Shown piece after piece: positions 52,801-62,043 of a stretch of DNA of 64,000 bases. Location of the stretch: assembly GCA_024693065.1 (NCBI GenBank), contig JAILLP010000024.1, forward strand, positions 151,623 to 215,622, read 5' to 3'. A program made the translations under genes and the position numbers. The notes below the pieces were generated by a model. The model was not told the DNA's origin and did not search any database. It saw only the letters and a list, made by a program, of their open reading frames with translations. Source of the stretch: Paludibacteraceae bacterium. GTDB lineage: Bacteria; Bacteroidota; Bacteroidia; Bacteroidales; Paludibacteraceae. The stretch's first letter is position 1; each line of letters starts with the position of its first letter.

Positions 52801-55800
52801 CGTATAAACCGAGTCACAGACTGACACAACTTCAGTAGAATCGTAAACAGGGTTGATCACAACTTTCACATTGACAATGGAGTCACATCCCTCCGCACTT
52901 GACAACGTAAACGAAGTATCTCCCTTCAATTCCAAATTATCCAACTTAATCGGTTGGTTCTCGCAGACTGACAAAATAGTGTCGAGAGTAACGGAACGAA
53001 GAATCGTCAAATCGATCGTGGCAACAGAATCACAGTTGGATTGCATTGACACACATCTAGCGGAATAAACACCCGAGGTTCTATAAATACCATCAGGATG
53101 ATCTTCATTCACCAACCAAACAAATGAGTCGCAGCTCTGTGCGCTAACAGGGGCGCCATAAACTGTCTTCGTGATATTCAAAGAAAGGATTACAACAGAA
53201 TCACAACCTGCCACATTCTTTTCCTTCTCAATGTAGTAAGGAAGCAGCATGGATGAATCAACAGAACTTACACTTCCATTCTTCTCCGCCAAAGCGAACT
53301 TGAACGTATAGTCAGCCATTCCTTGACCCGACAAACGGGAAGCGTCATAAACCGTACCATTCCACTCGAAGGAGTCACAAGCGGCAATTTCCTCCACGTA
53401 ATAAGTAGGCTTATTCAACTTAAGATTCAAATATACGATAGAATCACAACCGAATTGGTTCTTTGTAAAGAACGTATCCGTCGCATTCTCCGTATAAGTT
53501 TTGCCGTTCCATTCGTAAGACAAACCACATACCTCAACATTCTCCGTCACTGGAGTGGAAGCGGAATTGATTTGGAGATCAACCACCACAACACTATCTC
53601 CACCGAAGACGTTCGTCAAGGTAATAGACGTATCATTATACAATGCGTATGAGACAGAACCAATCGTCACGTTGTATGGCAAGTCTGCCAGACAAACCGT
53701 ATCACGAAGAACAGTCTCGTCCGAAGAAGCGACCAAAGAGATATTGAACTTCAGGATCGAATCACACAGATAAGCGTTCTTCACACTAGAAACAATACTT
53801 GGGTAAATACCCATACGTTCATCGTACATCGGGTTCTTTCTAGAAGAGCCATCCGTCATAATCGTATCCATCACGTCTGGATGGAATCCCTCGACACGAT
53901 AGTTCGCATATGCAGACTCCGACAGAACTTCAGTGATGATGTTCTCCGACTCAGGCAAAATAGTCAAATCCAGCACAACAATGGAGGAATCACATCCGGC
54001 AGAATTTCTATAACGGGTCGTATCCGAATAGAATCCCGAGTTAGTATATGTTTCTCCCGTCACACTCCAATCGTAACTGCCACAAGCGATAGCAGGAACC
54101 GTATCACGGATTACATCATAAACGCGGTATCTGATTACCGTAATTGAATCACAACCCGTCTGAGAGATATCACTAGACTCATAAACACCAGTCTTAGTCA
54201 CAGATATGCCATTCCACTCAGTAGGTCCGCAAGAGGTAGCGATACCAAGGTTCACATACTGAGCATGGTTCACCTTTACATGGAGCGTAAGGATGGAATC
54301 ACCCATCACCACAGTATCAGCAGGGGCATAACCTCTTCCAACACTCACCATGTGAGTCATCGTCGTATCATACTCGCACTTGATTGTCCACGTAGTATCA
54401 TTTTCCGTCACATAACGGACATCTTTATACTTGTATTCATACTTGTCACACGAAGTCACCCATTGCTCATCATATTTCGTAGGGATAATATGAAGATCCA
54501 GTTCTCCTTCGAATTTACATCCGGAAGAAGCGACCTCATCGTGGCTATATGTTCCAGACGTGTAATACATAGTTCCATTCCACAAGAATGAATCACGGGC
54601 GAAAGCCTCTTCCCAATAACTTTGATCGTCAGCGACAACAACGCTAACATTCACATAAGAGAAACAAGTACTCGAATCAAACTCAACAACAGTCGTGTCA
54701 AAAGTATCCCACGTCGAAACATCATCCCTGTAAAGGCTGATATTATGGTCAATGTCAAGAGTCCATCCATTCGCCGCCTTAAAGGTATCCGGACACAAAC
54801 GATATATTTCATTTGAATAGGATGAATGATTGATCACCACATTCAGCGTGACTATTGAGTCACAACCCGTCACAGTGGAGAAAGTATCGAATGTGGCGAC
54901 ATTATTGCTAGCATAGTACGTTGTACCATGCCAAGATACAGAGTCACATCTAACACCCAAATCTTCCACCACATACACTGGATGATTAACCTTTAACTTC
55001 AAGGTGACGAACGAGTCACAACCTGCAGCATTCAGGAACCCTTTCGTGAGAGTAGTATCCTCCGTAAAGGTCTCACCCCAGATGTCGAATGAGCCACAAA
55101 CCGTCTTCTCAACAATTGTTGTGTCAGAAGGCTCCAGTACATTCAGATTCAACAAGATGACACTATCACATCCGAGTGCATTCTCGATAACGAATGTCGT
55201 GTCGCTCTGCGGATTGTAAACAACCAAATTGTTACGGACATCAAACACAAACGGGAAGGCATTCCTACACACAGACTTAGTCACCGTTGCGGAAGACTCA
55301 TTCCGAATGTCCATGTTGAATGTGATGATTGTATCTCCCTGATTATACCTAGGGAAGATGAATGTAGTATCCGAAACAATGAATTTGGATGCAGTGTCGC
55401 CCATGTGGCTGAAAGCAGGTTTATACACATAAGGCAAATCCTTCCTACAAATACGAATATCCTCGCTACCATAAGAAGGTGCATAGATGGTCAAGTTCAG
55501 GACATCGATGGAGTCACATCCATAGATAGACTTCAAATCGCTCACATACTGACCGGACCTAGAATAGCGAACACCATTCCAGTCGTAATAATTAGCGGAT
55601 TGAACATCCATTGTATCATAGTGTGAACGTCCGACCGTCAAATCCAATGTAACGATGGAATCACAACCAAACACAGACGTCAGCGTATCCACGTAAACAC
55701 CGGAAACATTGTAAACCTTTCCATTCCACGTGTGAGAATCACAAGCGACATAAGTCTCTGTCGTGCTATAAACCTCATTGATGGTAAGGTTCAATGTAAA

Positions 55801-58800
55801 GATGCTGTCACATCCGGTCGCATTATAAATAGTATCCTGATAAACACCAGAGTAAACATAGGTCTTGCCATTGAAATCGTACTTATCACAAACCGTCTCA
55901 GTAATAGTGCGGAAATAGGAAGAATCAGCGAACACCTTCAAGAGTGCATAACCCACATGGGCAGTATCTCCGTCCTTCGAGAAGGTATGTCCGTACCAAT
56001 TCAATGGGAAGCTACCTGCGCAGATGGTGGTATCACGGATAACCGCGTAAGGGTCTCCCTTCTCGTCCAAAGTATCTTTGCTGATCTCATATTTCACGTA
56101 ACAAGGGTCACTCTCAAGACCTGCTTCGTCCTTCACCTTCCAAGCATATTCCTCGAACGGATTCGTATACGCATTCAAGGTAATCGTAAAGTCGGATGCA
56201 AACGCACCGAATTTATTTCCTGAACCGGCATTCCACAAAACCTCCAGGTTAGCCGGTGCGGTACAATTATCTTCCGAAGCATTTTGAACCACAGATGGAG
56301 AAAGCGTCACAGCAACATCACCTGACACCTTATCTTTTGATGCGAGAGCAAAGAGTTTCTCCATGCCGTCACAACGAACAATGACTGGAGCTGTCGAGTC
56401 GGATACATGTACAGGTTGGCTATAGAATACAGTATCAACCGGTGCGGATGTGGTTTGCAGGTAGAGCACACCCATCCAAGAGATTTTGTCATTGTCCACG
56501 ACTGTCACTTTCGCGTTATCGGAGTATGCCTTCCATGCGCCAGATTCATTCACCCTGTAGTAGTAATCCACATGGTCGATATCCGTCGCACAATAGCTAT
56601 AGCTTGGCTTTTCTCCATCCAACGAGATAGTCGCTTGACAGTTCGCATCCGCAGCCACATAGATTTCCGGCACTTCGTTGAACGCCAAATCACGGTTGAC
56701 ATGTGCCTCGAACGTGATGGTATCAGGACAGGCACCACCCTCTCCGGCTATCACATAATGGAACACGTCAATCTCTTTCCTAGACTTGGTGAACGAATAG
56801 GAGGAACCTGTTCCCAACACATTGTTATCAGTGTCCAACCATGTCCTTTCAACCCATACATCTCCCGGATCATATGAGAAGGAAAGCGGTTCGTTCGGGC
56901 AAGCCACCTTCACCTTGTCAGCTGAGATAACACCCAAATCCGGGTAATAACTGATAGAGAATCCGTATGCAACACCATAAACACCCTCCGCACACTCTAC
57001 TGCAGGATAACGATCCTCCTCGTTCGTGATGGAAGGATTGTCGTATGATGAGTTGTAATAGGTGATAATCTGTTGGATACGGGTCTTAGACCTCGCCAAA
57101 ATCGCACGACATTCCGCTCCTGAAGGGAAGGTCGTCAGATCCACCTTGTAAGCGAAAGTGTCAAGGTAAGGGTCACCTTCTTGGATGAAGTTCTTCCAAA
57201 TTTTTTCACCCTTCTCACGATACTGGTACAGATAGTAATAAGGGGAAACGAAGTAGTCATCCGCCACAGTACCATCCCTCATGATGGCATAAATGGTGAA
57301 GTCGGAAGAATCAGTACCGCAGACCTCCACATTCTGTTTCTCGTTCACGAACGAAGGATTATCTGAAATCGCCATATCAGGGCAGCAAGAGGTGATGGTG
57401 ATATCATCAAACATCATATCGTTACCCGCACCTCCATTACTGTTATTCACCAAAACCACACGATAAGTCTTGCCCGCATCCGCCAAGAACTTAGCGGAGA
57501 GGTTCGACCAATACGTATCCACATTCGGATCACTATCATAATCATGCAAACGGCTCAACATCTCACCGGAATAGGCGCTTTGGAGCCACTTCTCTTCACC
57601 GGTCTCGTTCAACTCATAGATGTCAAGACGAACATTGGCGTTGATCAAAGTAAGATTGTTCTGCCATGTCGCCTTATCCCACATATTCAAGTTGGCGATA
57701 TAAGAAGAGAAAATCACCAAAGAAGAGTCGCACTGCACGCTGAAGTCACGTTGGTATATTCTCGTGTTTATAGAATTCTCCCTACAATTCACAACCAACA
57801 TACCGCCAGTTCCGTCACCCTTCGTGTGATCCTTCTGCTCACCAAACTGATCCTGTCCCCACCATGAATGTTTTGAGTTAGGAACAATAGAATAGAACCC
57901 ATCATCAGTGTGCCAACTGGTTTGAGCCGAAAAATATCTATGGCCTTGCAATGCGTCGTTAAAATCAGGTACGGCAAACGCCTTGTTCCTGCCATATTTC
58001 ACATTATGTTCGGTTCCGTTGACAATATAACTATCTATAGTAGTCAATCCGCCTTCAGCTTTTCTGTACGTATAGGTTGAATTGATTGTGTCAAACGATC
58101 CGAAATCATCATGCCAAATCAACTCGCTCTTCTTTCCCGTACACTTGTAGATTGGGCGAAGGATGAAAGAAGTATCCTTCTTAACGGAAGAACCCGCACC
58201 GATCTGGTAGGTATAGCTCAATTCGAACTCTAACGATTCATTGACATCACAAGTGTATTTATAGTTCTCCAACTCGGCCGCCGTATATGTGGCGACACCA
58301 CCGGAACGTTGCAACAGCTTACGAGTCAACTTGATATCCGTTATTCTCGCATCATTCACGACTTCCAAACCACAAGTGAAGGTAGAGCCGTACACCGCCT
58401 CGAAAGCATAGTGGGTCACAACCCTATCATAACCGGAAGCGACGAATTTCACTGAAGGAGCAGCGAACTGAAGCACCGGCGCATTAACCGTACAAAGCAC
58501 TTCGGACGAAGTCTTCTTGAGGATATTCAAACGATAATAAGGAGTTTCCTTCGAAACGGACTCGATCACGTATCGGTTGGCATTCGCATCCTTTCCGATC
58601 GTACTCCAATCCCTTCCGTTACTACTACTTTGCCATTGGTAAGAAATGGATATATCGTCATACGCCGAGTTGATATTATCCACCTCCAAAATAATCTTTT
58701 CTCCATAGACTACATCGACAGACTTGCTGGCCTTGATCGTTGCGCACTCCTGATACTCATAGGCACCCATATCAATTCCACCACCAGAGATACGATCGTT

Positions 58801-59733
58801 GCCAGCCAGATCCTTAGGCTCCCTGTTATAAGGGGAATTCCCCGCATTCACATAAGCGGAAGTAGGCTGAAGCGTGTAATTTCCTCCCGACACATTCGTG
58901 AAACCAGGGTTGGAATTTCCCACATGACAACTTTGCATCTGGGAAGTGGTCAAATTGGCATCGTACTCCACATTGACATCTGACGTAACATTGCTATTCG
59001 TATGCGTATTCATACACACCAATGTGTTCTGAACCAACGTCTTATTACTTGCCGACGTCAACGCATAAGCATACGGAGTATATTGCCTTCTGCCCGAGTC
59101 TCCAGTCAACCTGTTGTTCGCAATCGTACAGTTAATGATCTTACCTCCCTCAGAAACAACGATATAACTGTTATTGGCATTATTTCCCTCAGCACTGTTC
59201 CCGTATATCAGGGAGTTAATAAGTGTTCCGTTTGCCGTCACGTAAACGACACCCCTATTCTTGACTTGTCGAATGGAATTACCGGTAATGACACCACCCA
59301 CCAATGTACCCTCTACGAGGAGGACTGGTCCATTGGAACTATTTTTCACCACCGTCTTTTCATCCATCTTTGTTTTGCTTCCTTCTGAAACAAAAATGAA
59401 AGAGAGCTGAGACGAACTTGTGGAATTGGCATCAAAGGAGAGATTCTGCACTTCAACATTCGCACTAAAAGTAATACGGACGTTAGCCGCACTCCTCTTG
59501 ACTGTGTTCCCATTACCTAAAATGGTAACTGATTTGTTCACTTCAACAGATGAAGCCAATGTGGAATTCCCCGTCACAGAGATGGTATCCCCATTCCTAC
59601 AACTGCCAAGCACACTAGCAATGTTATTAAAATCAGACAATGGGACTGTCGCAGGGAAAGCCTCAAAAGCCCAACTAAACAACATCGCCACAACCAGAAA
59701 GATTGTTTTCGACATTCGATTTTTTGTAGTCAT
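49837..59733 (-). CDS. Giant (3298 aa) T9SS-secreted repeat protein
   Basis: An exported megaprotein. Order of parts: signal peptide (ends EAFPA); right-handed beta-helix region with a choice-of-anchor-type end (about 30-330, NREPKDLAGNDRISGGGIDMGAYEYQ-like, of which GGGIDMGAYEYQ is the hallmark); Ig-like domain (335-450); a jelly-roll region with WHDDFG and DDITITSCC (about 540-785); Ig/HYR-like modules; about 20 CDSI units in two arrays separated by a second copy of the module at residues 1025-1280; then an Ig-like KRKWNDVLVC domain and a T9SS type A sorting domain ending SANCKILVKP. Most repeats have paired cysteines. It is a predicted cell-surface fibre or adhesin. A -7 box lies 112 nt upstream, and the barrel gene follows. 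Confidence 0.9.
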   Translation of the reverse strand: MTTKNRMSKTIFLVVAMLFSWAFEAFPATVPLSDFNNIASVLGSCRNGDTISVTGNSTLASSVEVNKSVTILGNGNTVKRSAANVRITFSANVEVQNLSFDANSTSSSQLSFIFVSEGSKTKMDEKTVVKNSSNGPVLLVEGTLVGGVITGNSIRQVKNRGVVYVTANGTLINSLIYGNSAEGNNANNSYIVVSEGGKIINCTIANNRLTGDSGRRQYTPYAYALTSASNKTLVQNTLVCMNTHTNSNVTSDVNVEYDANLTTSQMQSCHVGNSNPGFTNVSGGNYTLQPTSAYVNAGNSPYNREPKDLAGNDRISGGGIDMGAYEYQECATIKASKSVDVVYGEKIILEVDNINSAYDDISISYQWQSSSNGRDWSTIGKDANANRYVIESVSKETPYYRLNILKKTSSEVLCTVNAPVLQFAAPSVKFVASGYDRVVTHYAFEAVYGSTFTCGLEVVNDARITDIKLTRKLLQRSGGVATYTAAELENYKYTCDVNESLEFELSYTYQIGAGSSVKKDTSFILRPIYKCTGKKSELIWHDDFGSFDTINSTYTYRKAEGGLTTIDSYIVNGTEHNVKYGRNKAFAVPDFNDALQGHRYFSAQTSWHTDDGFYSIVPNSKHSWWGQDQFGEQKDHTKGDGTGGMLVVNCRENSINTRIYQRDFSVQCDSSLVIFSSYIANLNMWDKATWQNNLTLINANVRLDIYELNETGEEKWLQSAYSGEMLSRLHDYDSDPNVDTYWSNLSAKFLADAGKTYRVVLVNNSNGGAGNDMMFDDITITSCCPDMAISDNPSFVNEKQNVEVCGTDSSDFTIYAIMRDGTVADDYFVSPYYYLYQYREKGEKIWKNFIQEGDPYLDTFAYKVDLTTFPSGAECRAILARSKTRIQQIITYYNSSYDNPSITNEEDRYPAVECAEGVYGVAYGFSISYYPDLGVISADKVKVACPNEPLSFSYDPGDVWVERTWLDTDNNVLGTGSSYSFTKSRKEIDVFHYVIAGEGGACPDTITFEAHVNRDLAFNEVPEIYVAADANCQATISLDGEKPSYSYCATDIDHVDYYYRVNESGAWKAYSDNAKVTVVDNDKISWMGVLYLQTTSAPVDTVFYSQPVHVSDSTAPVIVRCDGMEKLFALASKDKVSGDVAVTLSPSVVQNASEDNCTAPANLEVLWNAGSGNKFGAFASDFTITLNAYTNPFEEYAWKVKDEAGLESDPCYVKYEISKDTLDEKGDPYAVIRDTTICAGSFPLNWYGHTFSKDGDTAHVGYALLKVFADSSYFRTITETVCDKYDFNGKTYVYSGVYQDTIYNATGCDSIFTLNLTINEVYSTTETYVACDSHTWNGKVYNVSGVYVDTLTSVFGCDSIVTLDLTVGRSHYDTMDVQSANYYDWNGVRYSRSGQYVSDLKSIYGCDSIDVLNLTIYAPSYGSEDIRICRKDLPYVYKPAFSHMGDTASKFIVSDTTFIFPRYNQGDTIITFNMDIRNESSATVTKSVCRNAFPFVFDVRNNLVVYNPQSDTTFVIENALGCDSVILLNLNVLEPSDTTIVEKTVCGSFDIWGETFTEDTTLTKGFLNAAGCDSFVTLKLKVNHPVYVVEDLGVRCDSVSWHGTTYYASNNVATFDTFSTVTGCDSIVTLNVVINHSSYSNEIYRLCPDTFKAANGWTLDIDHNISLYRDDVSTWDTFDTTVVEFDSSTCFSYVNVSVVVADDQSYWEEAFARDSFLWNGTMYYTSGTYSHDEVASSGCKFEGELDLHIIPTKYDEQWVTSCDKYEYKYKDVRYVTENDTTWTIKCEYDTTMTHMVSVGRGYAPADTVVMGDSILTLHVKVNHAQYVNLGIATSCGPTEWNGISVTKTGVYESSDISQTGCDSITVIRYRVYDVIRDTVPAIACGSYDWSVTGETYTNSGFYSDTTRYRNSAGCDSSIVVLDLTILPESENIITEVLSESAYANYRVEGFHPDVMDTIMTDGSSRKNPMYDERMGIYPSIVSSVKNAYLCDSILKFNISLVASSDETVLRDTVCLADLPYNVTIGSVSYALYNDTSITLTNVFGGDSVVVVDLQINSASTPVTENVEVCGLSYEWNGKTYTENATDTFFTKNQFGCDSIVYLNLKLNKPTYYVEEIAACDSFEWNGTVYDASRLSGQGMADYTFKFALAEKNGSVSSVDSSMLLPYYIEKEKNVAGCDSVVILSLNITKTVYGAPVSAQSCDSFVWLVNEDHPDGIYRTSGVYSARCVSMQSNCDSVATIDLTILRSVTLDTILSVCENQPIKLDNLELKGDTSFTLSSAEGCDSIVNVKVVINPVYDSTEVVSVCDSVYTWRGNVYTKSGIYTDSLKTTSCGCDSVVRLDLTLNQLPIVSIDTTVCGRFVWNGISYTQSTSFSDTLTSAAGCDSIVVVNLVVETPSVDSLGMIELSAAADCKGELNLNDHKPGFQYCDSAAVVEYWFSTDSINWTNADSSATVNVANGDTIYWSMHFLDEVGEVATVTASQVVSVADKTAPEFVESCESWASVYSVFDTISGNVTFSLAADSIRVKMSDNCTETSNLDVQWNVNGEGFTSFVGDTTFTLNAYKGDSITISWKVVDEAGNVSDVCDKVYQIDRDKDGGDSILYSIIRDTVVCAGSMPLSWYGASFENDGDTAHVGSTLLRVHVDKSFFMTDSIVACGSYVWRDGQTYTQSATATFLKGNEASCDSIYTLNLTILEPSKLDTVLSVESVDLPITLGGSSIDKDTTLNLENIAGCDSIVTVDLRITYRDTLRDSFSCPPYVWNGNPIDEAGIYSDTTEANGDVTIKTLILEYAPTTNNIALNTCEGMPAVFRGHEIVGDTVLVIPDDNKCDVYYSIKLHVTPAFSGDTTSVFACHSYTWNGRTLTESGIYRDTISSVTSGCDSVAILDLTISNLPVYGDTALVYACESYEWLGETYTRSGLYIDTIPSSIGCDSIIALDLKIGRPDTVHVDSTIAVGQSILFYGLNLKNADYGVYTYDTAGVSIYGCEVLYHVTISVTGRPIVIDSVEVSGGENGHGGEDSIPGIATVVDTTSISDTSSVVPSGSDSVKVIVKGGLWFCQGDVANVKFFTSGAPETYNVKFDSSSVAAGFKETNGNLDEDGIVRFDIPEDIRPGVYHAYVQLFGEGMSSQVLKVRFFVSMGSSVIKRKWNDVLVCSNPDSFFVEYQWYHNNQKLEGETSQYISVLTGVEGTYSLDVVTLYGDTLHICGKDFEMLLPEFSISAYPVPAVANQEFTIQVYGLNKDQLKKAKLVVYSVDGVVKYKDLDGIDEKNKLSLPIGDYVAVVTVENGLSANCKILVKP
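50890..51769 (-). repeat. CDSI repeat array, C-terminal part of the 3298-aa protein
   Basis: About four or five units ending GCDSIVTVDLRI, SGCDSVAILDLTI and IGCDSIIALDLKI, with one degenerate unit (KCDVYYSIKLHV). Confidence 0.8.
51770..52515 (-). repeat. Duplicated module, copy 2, in the 3298-aa protein
   Basis: A module of about 250 residues running from AADCKGELNLNDHKPGFQYC through ADKTAPEF, DNCTETSNLDVQWN and WKVVDEAGN to DTAHVGSTLLRV. It matches copy 1 segment by segment. Confidence 0.8.
52516..55889 (-). repeat. CDSI repeat array, main part of the 3298-aa protein
   Basis: About sixteen units with consensus CDSFxWNGxxYxxSGxYxDTL and GCDSIVTLDLTI. Units vary in length with several insertions; two lack the second Cys (GGDSVVVVDL, GCKFEGELDL-type). 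Confidence 0.82.
55890..56665 (-). repeat. Duplicated module, copy 1, in the 3298-aa protein
   Basis: The module from AADANCQATISLDGEKPSYSYC through SDSTAPVI, DNCTAPANLEVLWN and WKVKDEAGL to DTAHVGYALLKV, parallel to copy 2. Confidence 0.8.
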
Positions 59734-59845
59734 GAATATAAAATATTAATTATAATTTAGTTAATTCAACGTTTCAGATTAAATTTTCATACACCAATCA
59801 ACATCACAGACCCTCATATTGTGAAAATTAACGAAAAATTCGGTG

Positions 59846-59876
59846 CAAATTTACATAAATTAACGGAAAGGGCAAC
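59846..59876 (-). promoter_or_regulatory. Predicted promoter of the giant protein-barrel operon
   Basis: On the minus strand GTTG (59873-59876), a 19-nt spacer and TAAATTTG (59846-59853); 112 nt before the ATG at 59733. Confidence 0.55.
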
Positions 59877-59954
59877 AAAAAAAGGCGTAAAAAATTTGCG
59901 GGAAAAGAAAAATTTAAAATAAATCAAATGAGATGAGGGAATATAGGACAATGG

Positions 59955-59990
59955 ACAAAAAAAGCGGGACGATCATCAACCGTCCCGCTT
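59955..59990 (-). terminator. Intrinsic terminator of the 518-aa T9SS substrate gene
   Basis: An AAGCGGGACG / CGTCCCGCTT stem (59981-59990 with 59962-59971), then TTTTTT on the minus strand. Confidence 0.9.
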
Positions 59991-60011
59991 AATATATCAG
60001 AAATAGTCAAA

Positions 60012-61568
60012 TTACTTCTTAATGAACTTTCCTGTGATTGTCTTGTTTACCACGATGACATACTCACCGGCAGCCAACTTAGCAACATTCACCTTGCCGT
60101 CAACAACTGGGAAAGAAGTCGTTGCACCATTCAATGAAACAACATCCACAGTCTCGATATTCTCAATGCCAGAGAATGCGATCTCGTTTTGAACAGGATT
60201 TGGATAAACTGACAACGTCTTGCTCTCTCCATTTACGTCAGCCACACTTGTCGTCCAATTGGTGGCAACCTCCAAATTGTCCACCACATAGGCAGCCACA
60301 TCACTCGACTTAAAGAAGAAGGATATGGATTTCGCCCCAGAAGGAATCTTGATGGCATTCGAATTTAGCGTATAGATCTCATTCAACGTCGATTCAGGGT
60401 ACAATTTAGACTCCTCCGTTTGGTTGTCGAACTTGTAGTAGATAGGAAGTTCTCCACCCTCTTGGAAATCCGAGTAGGATTTGTATATAGCCTTCGTAAG
60501 ACAAGAAACTTTGAGTTGGTCTCCCTCAATTTTTTCAGGGAGCTCAACATTTTCCAAACCAACATAAACGTCTGGCGCAACGACATTCCAATCCTCGTCG
60601 TTGTTGTTACGAACTACCATTCCGTGGAACAACTGGGATGACAAATATCCGGATCCATCACTACCCGTCCAATTTTCAGGGCCATTCTCATATAACATCA
60701 TGCCATATAAAGTAAACGCCATCCTTTTCCCGGTTCTCTTACCCACTTCAGGTACATAATTATACAACGTATAATAGTGGTTACCTTTTTGGAAACAACC
60801 CTCCAACATTGATGCAGAAAGCGATAAAGCTTTCGGATTAACATCAGTTGTATCGGATTTCATGTACGAAGGAACCTCTTGCCAGATATCCGTGTCATCG
60901 AACGACTCTCCAAAGAATGTCTGGAAATTATCTGGCGCATAAAAATAAAGATTCTTGATCTTCGCTGGCTCAATACTGCTATTCACCTCATCCGGAAGCT
61001 CACGCATATATGTGATATATACTGTGTTTACCTTATCATTATTCTTCGGGAAAGAATAGCTCTCATACTTGACAAATCCCTTCTCAGCTTCAGGATTAAA
61101 CTTTCCATCCACACAATGACGACAAATGTGTACACTTTGTGAACCTGCCACATCGAATTTAAACTTAAAGTCAGAACCTACTTCAGAGCCACAAAGGATG
61201 TTGAATACAGGCTTGTCTTTCTTCTCGGTCGACACATTTTCATGAGCAGCCAACTCCTCGGAATAAAGCATGGCGGAATGAGGCAATTCATACTCAAATA
61301 CAAGATTCAAACCTTGCAGATGAAGATTGAAAATGGAAGGGTCCAACTCCAAACGACACCCTACCGCACTACCGGCAGGAGTGATAGTCAAATACCCATC
61401 ATTCGTCTCCTTCAAAGTTGAAGCGGCGACAAGATCCTTTCCATCTTTCCAGTCATCCTGTCCGCACGTAACTCCATTCTGGAGCTTACCATCCTTGATA
61501 ATGTATATCTGCGAAAAAGCAGACATGCACAAGGACATCGCAGCAAAAAGTAAAAATACTTTTTTCAT
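60012..61568 (-). CDS. T9SS-secreted protein of unknown function (518 aa)
   Basis: A 518-aa exported protein. The ATG at 61568 gives a good signal peptide (KKVFLLFAAMSLCMSAFSQ); the longer frame adds an improbable N-terminus. The mature part is beta-rich, with two sandwich-like halves (about 25-200, including GVTCGQDDWKDG and LNLVFEYELP; and about 230-440). It ends in a T9SS type A domain from LSVYPNPVQNEI to KTITGKFIKK. I do not recognise the central domains; they may bind a ligand. It has its own terminator and lies just upstream of the 3298-aa gene on the same strand, but is not joined to it. Confidence 0.82.
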   Translation of the reverse strand: MKKVFLLFAAMSLCMSAFSQIYIIKDGKLQNGVTCGQDDWKDGKDLVAASTLKETNDGYLTITPAGSAVGCRLELDPSIFNLHLQGLNLVFEYELPHSAMLYSEELAAHENVSTEKKDKPVFNILCGSEVGSDFKFKFDVAGSQSVHICRHCVDGKFNPEAEKGFVKYESYSFPKNNDKVNTVYITYMRELPDEVNSSIEPAKIKNLYFYAPDNFQTFFGESFDDTDIWQEVPSYMKSDTTDVNPKALSLSASMLEGCFQKGNHYYTLYNYVPEVGKRTGKRMAFTLYGMMLYENGPENWTGSDGSGYLSSQLFHGMVVRNNNDEDWNVVAPDVYVGLENVELPEKIEGDQLKVSCLTKAIYKSYSDFQEGGELPIYYKFDNQTEESKLYPESTLNEIYTLNSNAIKIPSGAKSISFFFKSSDVAAYVVDNLEVATNWTTSVADVNGESKTLSVYPNPVQNEIAFSGIENIETVDVVSLNGATTSFPVVDGKVNVAKLAAGEYVIVVNKTITGKFIKK

Positions 61569-62043
61569 AAAATATAAATTTAAGTTGAACATAATATCCA
61601 ATCCACAAAATAGTCCGCTAAGATATAGAATAGACGGAAAACAATAAAGAAATTTCCGACTTTTATTCACAACAATTTATAAAACAATAATCCATACCTA
61701 TCCGATTTTTTACGCAATCAATTACACGTCAATACATTAGGCCAAACAAAAAGGAATATATAAACACATGCCAAATATCATCTACAATAGCAAGTCACCC
61801 GGAGAATCGGATTTTTCATTTACCGCGCAAGACACCTACAAGTATTTTTATTCAACTATCTTAGCATTTACGATTCCAGGTTACGACGCATCCAATCTCC
61901 ATTCCATCTTTTTAAATGGAACCGCATCACCCAAGATATTTCCACAGGAAAAAAGAGATTGTTATTTCGGAAAAACTTATATTTGTATGTGGAATTTCGT
62001 TATAACAAAAACGGGATTCCCTAAACTCATAAAATAACGAAAA
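61569..62043. other. Divergent intergenic region
   Basis: 475 nt, AT-rich, between the 518-aa T9SS substrate (leftward) and carboxynorspermidine dehydrogenase (rightward). A TATATTTG box lies at 61978-61985. An 89-codon open frame (61768-62037) covers that box and has poor codon use, so I do not call it. Confidence 0.5.
61978..61985 (+). promoter_or_regulatory. Predicted -7 box for carboxynorspermidine dehydrogenase
   Basis: TATATTTG, 58 nt before the ATG at 62044; only a weak TTG upstream. Confidence 0.45.

Noticed and set aside
61768..62037. An 89-codon open frame before carboxynorspermidine dehydrogenase
   Set aside because: It covers the likely promoter of the next gene, has atypical residue composition and no family look; a chance frame in AT-rich DNA.
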